A stretch of DNA of 7,560 bases, from positions 1-7,560 of the forward strand of contig PLXF01000156.1 of the NCBI GenBank assembly GCA_003151315.1, in the 5' to 3' direction. The first letter of the stretch is position 1. Every line of letters starts with the position of its first letter. This DNA is from Parachlamydiales bacterium (lineage in GTDB: Bacteria > Chlamydiota > Chlamydiia > Chlamydiales > SM23-39). This document shows positions 4,823 through 7,560 of this stretch, one piece after another. Both the position numbers and the translations under genes were made by a program. The notes below the pieces were generated by a model. That model was not told the DNA's origin. It did not search any database and saw only the letters and a program-made list of their open reading frames with translations.

Positions 4823-6535
4823 ATGTCTTTGAGCGGTGTATTTCCTTTTTGGAAAAGTTTTGGCTTTTCCTTTGTTTTTTGCTGCAATTTTTTGATGGCT
4901 TATGATTTTCAGAAAATACAACCAGAAATAGAAAAAATAGCTAACAAAAATGACATTCAAGAGTTTCGTTCTTATATGAAACTTGCAATGTCGAAGCTTA
5001 CGCATGAACTTCCTCTAGATGCAGCTTCTGAACCCTGTGTCAAAAAATTTTATCAAAAAATCAGTAATGGCTGCACTTTGCCCGAAACGGGATGGGCTGT
5101 TTACCCCAGTTTTATTAAAGCAGCTTCGGCCTTAAGAAAAATTGGCACAGGAATTGATGATCCAAGTTTTCAAGTAGAGAAACGTAAAGTTGGTAACTTG
5201 TCAGAAGAAACAAATCACCACTTGTATATGAGCCTTGGAAAGGCTAAGACTACCCCTTTACTGCAATCCGATATTCGGCCAGAGTACCGAAGTATTTTAG
5301 GTCTCGCTGTGGAAGAAGAAGAGCGATGGAACAGGTCTTGTCAGTTTCTTCTTCTGGAAAATGAGCAGCTCAAGCATCTACAGACTACTTTAGATGAACT
5401 TAAAGAAGATGTTTCAAAGTGCATTGGTTCTCCGTGGAGAGTAGTTAACGTCCGCAGTTGGAATTCAAGATCTCAAGAATTACAAGCGGAACGCATTGGT
5501 AGTGGGATACCAGATTCAGTTTATACGTTATTTCTTTATCCCACCAAAAGAGCCTTCAAAGGCTCTTGGGTACTGTTTAAAAATCGTGAAGTAAACGATT
5601 CGTCATTTCTTCCATTACAGCATGATGAAGAGAACCCCCTTATTGTTGAAATAACGCTTATTCCAGCTCTTGAATATGATACCCGGCCTGTAGAAGCAGG
5701 CTTGCTCGCAATTTATCCAATCCTTCCGTGGACGAATTTAGATAAACCAAAAACTGTTTACCCCAAGGGAATCGGTTTGAACATAGGCGCTGGAAGGAGT
5801 TGGCAGTATCAGGATTGGATCAGTCTTGAGAGAAGTGGTGATGGGAATGGCTGTTCTTTTGTTCTCAGCCCAAATTGTCGATTTCCTTTAGAGAATGAAA
5901 GTATCTGGGTAGCTTATTCTTGTCATGTGCTCGAACATCTGGATGATGCAACAGTTTTTCGCGTTTTGTTAGAGACAAGAAGAGTCTTAATAGAAGAAGG
6001 CTGCTTTATTATTAAAATTCCTAATTTTGACGAAGTGTTAGATGCCTGGCGGACCCGCGACCACAATTTTTTCGCTAACCCTTATTGGGGATTTCCAACG
6101 AATCTCTGGTCCAACCTGGGAGTAGCAGATTCTTTAGACGCCCGGGCCGCTTTTATTTTCAGCTCATTTGGTTCGCCGGAACTCAATGGCTTGTTTTCAG
6201 GGCAAGAGTATTTAGATCATCCCCGAGCTTACTATGGCCCTCCTCTTGTAAGCGACAGTTATTTACAAGACCTGATTCGGACTGGTACCCCCCATGAAAT
6301 TGCTTTTGAACTACGTAAATGTATTTTACGAGATCAAAAGGGTACACCAGACTTGAGTCATCAGAATGCTTGGAGTCCAGAAGAGCTAAAAAGTCTTTTA
6401 ACCTTATTTGGATTTGAGGTTGTCACTTTTGATAGAGAAAAGATTGTTAATATATGGCCACATCTTTCCTGGATGAGAGATGCTTGGCACACAAGCACTT
6501 TTTGCATGGCAAAGAAAAAAACGGCCCATCTTTAA
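4823..6535 (+). CDS. Exported fusion: degenerate oxygenase-like domain plus class I SAM methyltransferase
   Basis: The product has 570 residues. A hydrophobic signal segment (about 12-24) with likely cleavage after A26 leaves a mature start YDFQ, parallel to YDIQ in the upstream paralogue. Residues 27-303 match that protein, including identical CIGSPWRVVNVR at 200-211 and a shared ending PW. However, the region that should hold HTD is replaced, the WHR segment reads VND, the 2-oxoglutarate Arg is gone, and about 21 residues are missing. Residues about 310-570 are a class I methyltransferase: SAM-binding GLNIGAG (318-324), YSCHVLEHLDD (365-375), and a beta strand/loop IIKIPNFDE (396-404), as in Methyltransf_11-type enzymes. 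AGGAG at 4808-4812 supports the start. The first domain may bind the substrate or the paralogue without oxidising it. Confidence 0.75.
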   Translation: MSLSGVFPFWKSFGFSFVFCCNFLMAYDFQKIQPEIEKIANKNDIQEFRSYMKLAMSKLTHELPLDAASEPCVKKFYQKISNGCTLPETGWAVYPSFIKAASALRKIGTGIDDPSFQVEKRKVGNLSEETNHHLYMSLGKAKTTPLLQSDIRPEYRSILGLAVEEEERWNRSCQFLLLENEQLKHLQTTLDELKEDVSKCIGSPWRVVNVRSWNSRSQELQAERIGSGIPDSVYTLFLYPTKRAFKGSWVLFKNREVNDSSFLPLQHDEENPLIVEITLIPALEYDTRPVEAGLLAIYPILPWTNLDKPKTVYPKGIGLNIGAGRSWQYQDWISLERSGDGNGCSFVLSPNCRFPLENESIWVAYSCHVLEHLDDATVFRVLLETRRVLIEEGCFIIKIPNFDEVLDAWRTRDHNFFANPYWGFPTNLWSNLGVADSLDARAAFIFSSFGSPELNGLFSGQEYLDHPRAYYGPPLVSDSYLQDLIRTGTPHEIAFELRKCILRDQKGTPDLSHQNAWSPEELKSLLTLFGFEVVTFDREKIVNIWPHLSWMRDAWHTSTFCMAKKKTAHL

Positions 6536-6672
6536 TCGGGTCGAAAACGAACGTTTATTTTCTAAGGGCCAGAAGGTCGTTAGTTATATGGGGTAGCTAT
6601 ACTGCTCCCGCTTATACTGTTCTTGGCCGATTGTAGTATAGTATGATTTTAAGTTGAAAAGGAGGAAATGTC

Positions 6673-7443
6673 ATGATTTGGATGTGGTCAGTATGTATTT
6701 GCTTTAGTTTTGTTTCCTTATTTGCTGGTACAAGCAAGCTTATTCCAGACCCAGAATACAAGATATTCCAAGCTCTTCCCTGCCCTCTCTATGGACCCTG
6801 GCTATCAGATCCTGTCTTTTTGGAACTCCATGAAAGTGTCGTCATTAAAAATGATTATCCAAGATGGGAGGATCCAAATCGTTATTTTCAATACGTTCTT
6901 TCTCGCAATGCATTAGCGATAGAGGGAGGCGATTTCATCGAATGTGGAGTTCAGAATGGAAAAAGTTTTGATATCTTCTCCATTGTGATCGATCGATGGG
7001 ATACGAAAAATCGAAGTATATATGGTTTTGATAGCTTTGAAGGGCTTGCTGCGCCGACTATTGAAGACTTAGATCCTCTAACTGGAACTCAAACTATTAC
7101 ACCGGGTTATGCCAGAGGCTGGGACAAGGATCGAGTTCAGTCATTACTTTCGTATCACCGATGTCATTTCGATCTTGTAAAAGGATGGATCCCTAAATGT
7201 TTTAATGGCTATGAAAATAAACGGTTTTGTTTTGCACATATTGATGTCGATTTGTACGATGCTACTGCAGATACCATCGCTTTTGTTTATCCTAGAATGC
7301 TAAAGGGTGGGATCATTCTATTTGATGACTATGGCTTCTCATTATGCATTGGAGCTAGAAAGGCCATAAATGAATATTTGGCGGATAAACCAGAAGTCGT
7401 GATTGTACTTCCTACAGGACAGGCATTTATTATCAAACAATAA
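6673..7443 (+). CDS. TylF-family (macrocin O-methyltransferase-like) SAM methyltransferase with signal-like N-terminus
   Basis: The 256-residue product has the full TylF/MycF/NovP pattern. The SAM motif is GDFIECGVQNGKS (86-98), the acidic second motif YGFDSFEGL (117-125). The metal-binding aspartates lie in HIDVDLYDA (189-197, D191) and ILFDDYG (215-221, D218 and D219). Known members O-methylate sugar hydroxyls in antibiotics, using Mg2+. Length is normal for the family, and the core looks active. The first 19 residues are hydrophobic and precede a Pro-rich linker, which suggests a signal peptide or membrane anchor; classical TylF enzymes are cytosolic. GGAGG at 6661-6665, seven bases before the ATG, is the best ribosome binding site in the window. 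The 137-base gap from the previous gene contains a 7-base inverted repeat (CTATACT 6597-6603, AGTATAG 6635-6641) but no clear terminator, so co-transcription is likely. Confidence 0.85.
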   Translation: MIWMWSVCICFSFVSLFAGTSKLIPDPEYKIFQALPCPLYGPWLSDPVFLELHESVVIKNDYPRWEDPNRYFQYVLSRNALAIEGGDFIECGVQNGKSFDIFSIVIDRWDTKNRSIYGFDSFEGLAAPTIEDLDPLTGTQTITPGYARGWDKDRVQSLLSYHRCHFDLVKGWIPKCFNGYENKRFCFAHIDVDLYDATADTIAFVYPRMLKGGIILFDDYGFSLCIGARKAINEYLADKPEVVIVLPTGQAFIIKQ

Positions 7444-7560
7444 TACAGCTTTTTTCTGAGACTATCTAAGAAATAAGGTCTTCTTGAGACGTTGTTGTTC
7501 AATTCGGTTCGAGCCGCCTAACTCAGGCGACTGGCCTCATATAGATTACCCTATGGCTCC
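7444..7560. other. Tail after the methyltransferase gene with a small hairpin
   Basis: CGCCT and AGGCG form a 5-base-pair hairpin around AACTC near 7516-7530, and a weaker GTCT/AGAC pairing lies near 7479-7491. Neither is followed by a convincing U tract. A run of six Ts at 7450-7455 precedes rather than follows these structures. No gene is visible before the window ends. Confidence 0.3.

Noticed and set aside
1..7560. A CRISPR array
   Set aside because: No regularly spaced repeats of 20 or more bases are visible; the only close direct repeat (3729-3771) has two short copies.

Overview
The window looks like an accessory region of a Gram-negative bacterium of moderate-to-low GC. Three adjacent enzymes carry Sec-type signal peptides, and there is a type IV toxin-antitoxin pair plus IS200/IS605-like debris. 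This mixture would suit an environmental chlamydia (Chlamydiota) or another intracellular, amoeba-associated bacterium. That placement is an inference from style and is not proven by any marker gene here.

Left part (1-3294). After a gene-free 315 bases that hold a plausible promoter overlapped by a small inverted repeat, there is a translationally coupled AbiE-type pair: a winged-helix AbiEi antitoxin/repressor (316-1116) and an AbiEii nucleotidyltransferase toxin (1113-1967). Downstream lies the 3' portion of a threonine tRNA (anticodon CGT, about 2108-2155) with no recognisable 5' half, as expected for an attachment-site scar. A GC-rich, hairpin-rich stretch then leads into a GrpB-GNAT two-domain protein (2283-3239). 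That gene ends inside a 57-base, almost perfect stem-loop with no U tract.

Middle part (3295-3812) has no intact gene. It contains features expected of an internally deleted IS200/IS605-type element (about 3470-3735): a strong left-end hairpin, a short open segment that may be a tnpB tail, and a folded right end resembling a TnpB-associated omega RNA 3' scaffold that closes at TCAAG.

Right part (3813-7443) is the most interesting. Three same-strand genes appear to form an operon. The first is an exported 2-oxoglutarate/Fe(II) oxygenase-like protein with the HxD...H...R residues. The second is a tandem paralogue of it that has lost those residues, is also exported, and is fused to a class I SAM methyltransferase domain. 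The third is a TylF-type methyltransferase with its metal-binding aspartates, again behind a signal-like N-terminus. SAM and 2-oxoglutarate are cytosolic cofactors, so export of all three suggests either work in a host cell or inclusion, or membrane anchoring with a cytosolic active site. The substrate is unknown. As a set they look like a small hydroxylation/methylation module that I cannot match to a named pathway.
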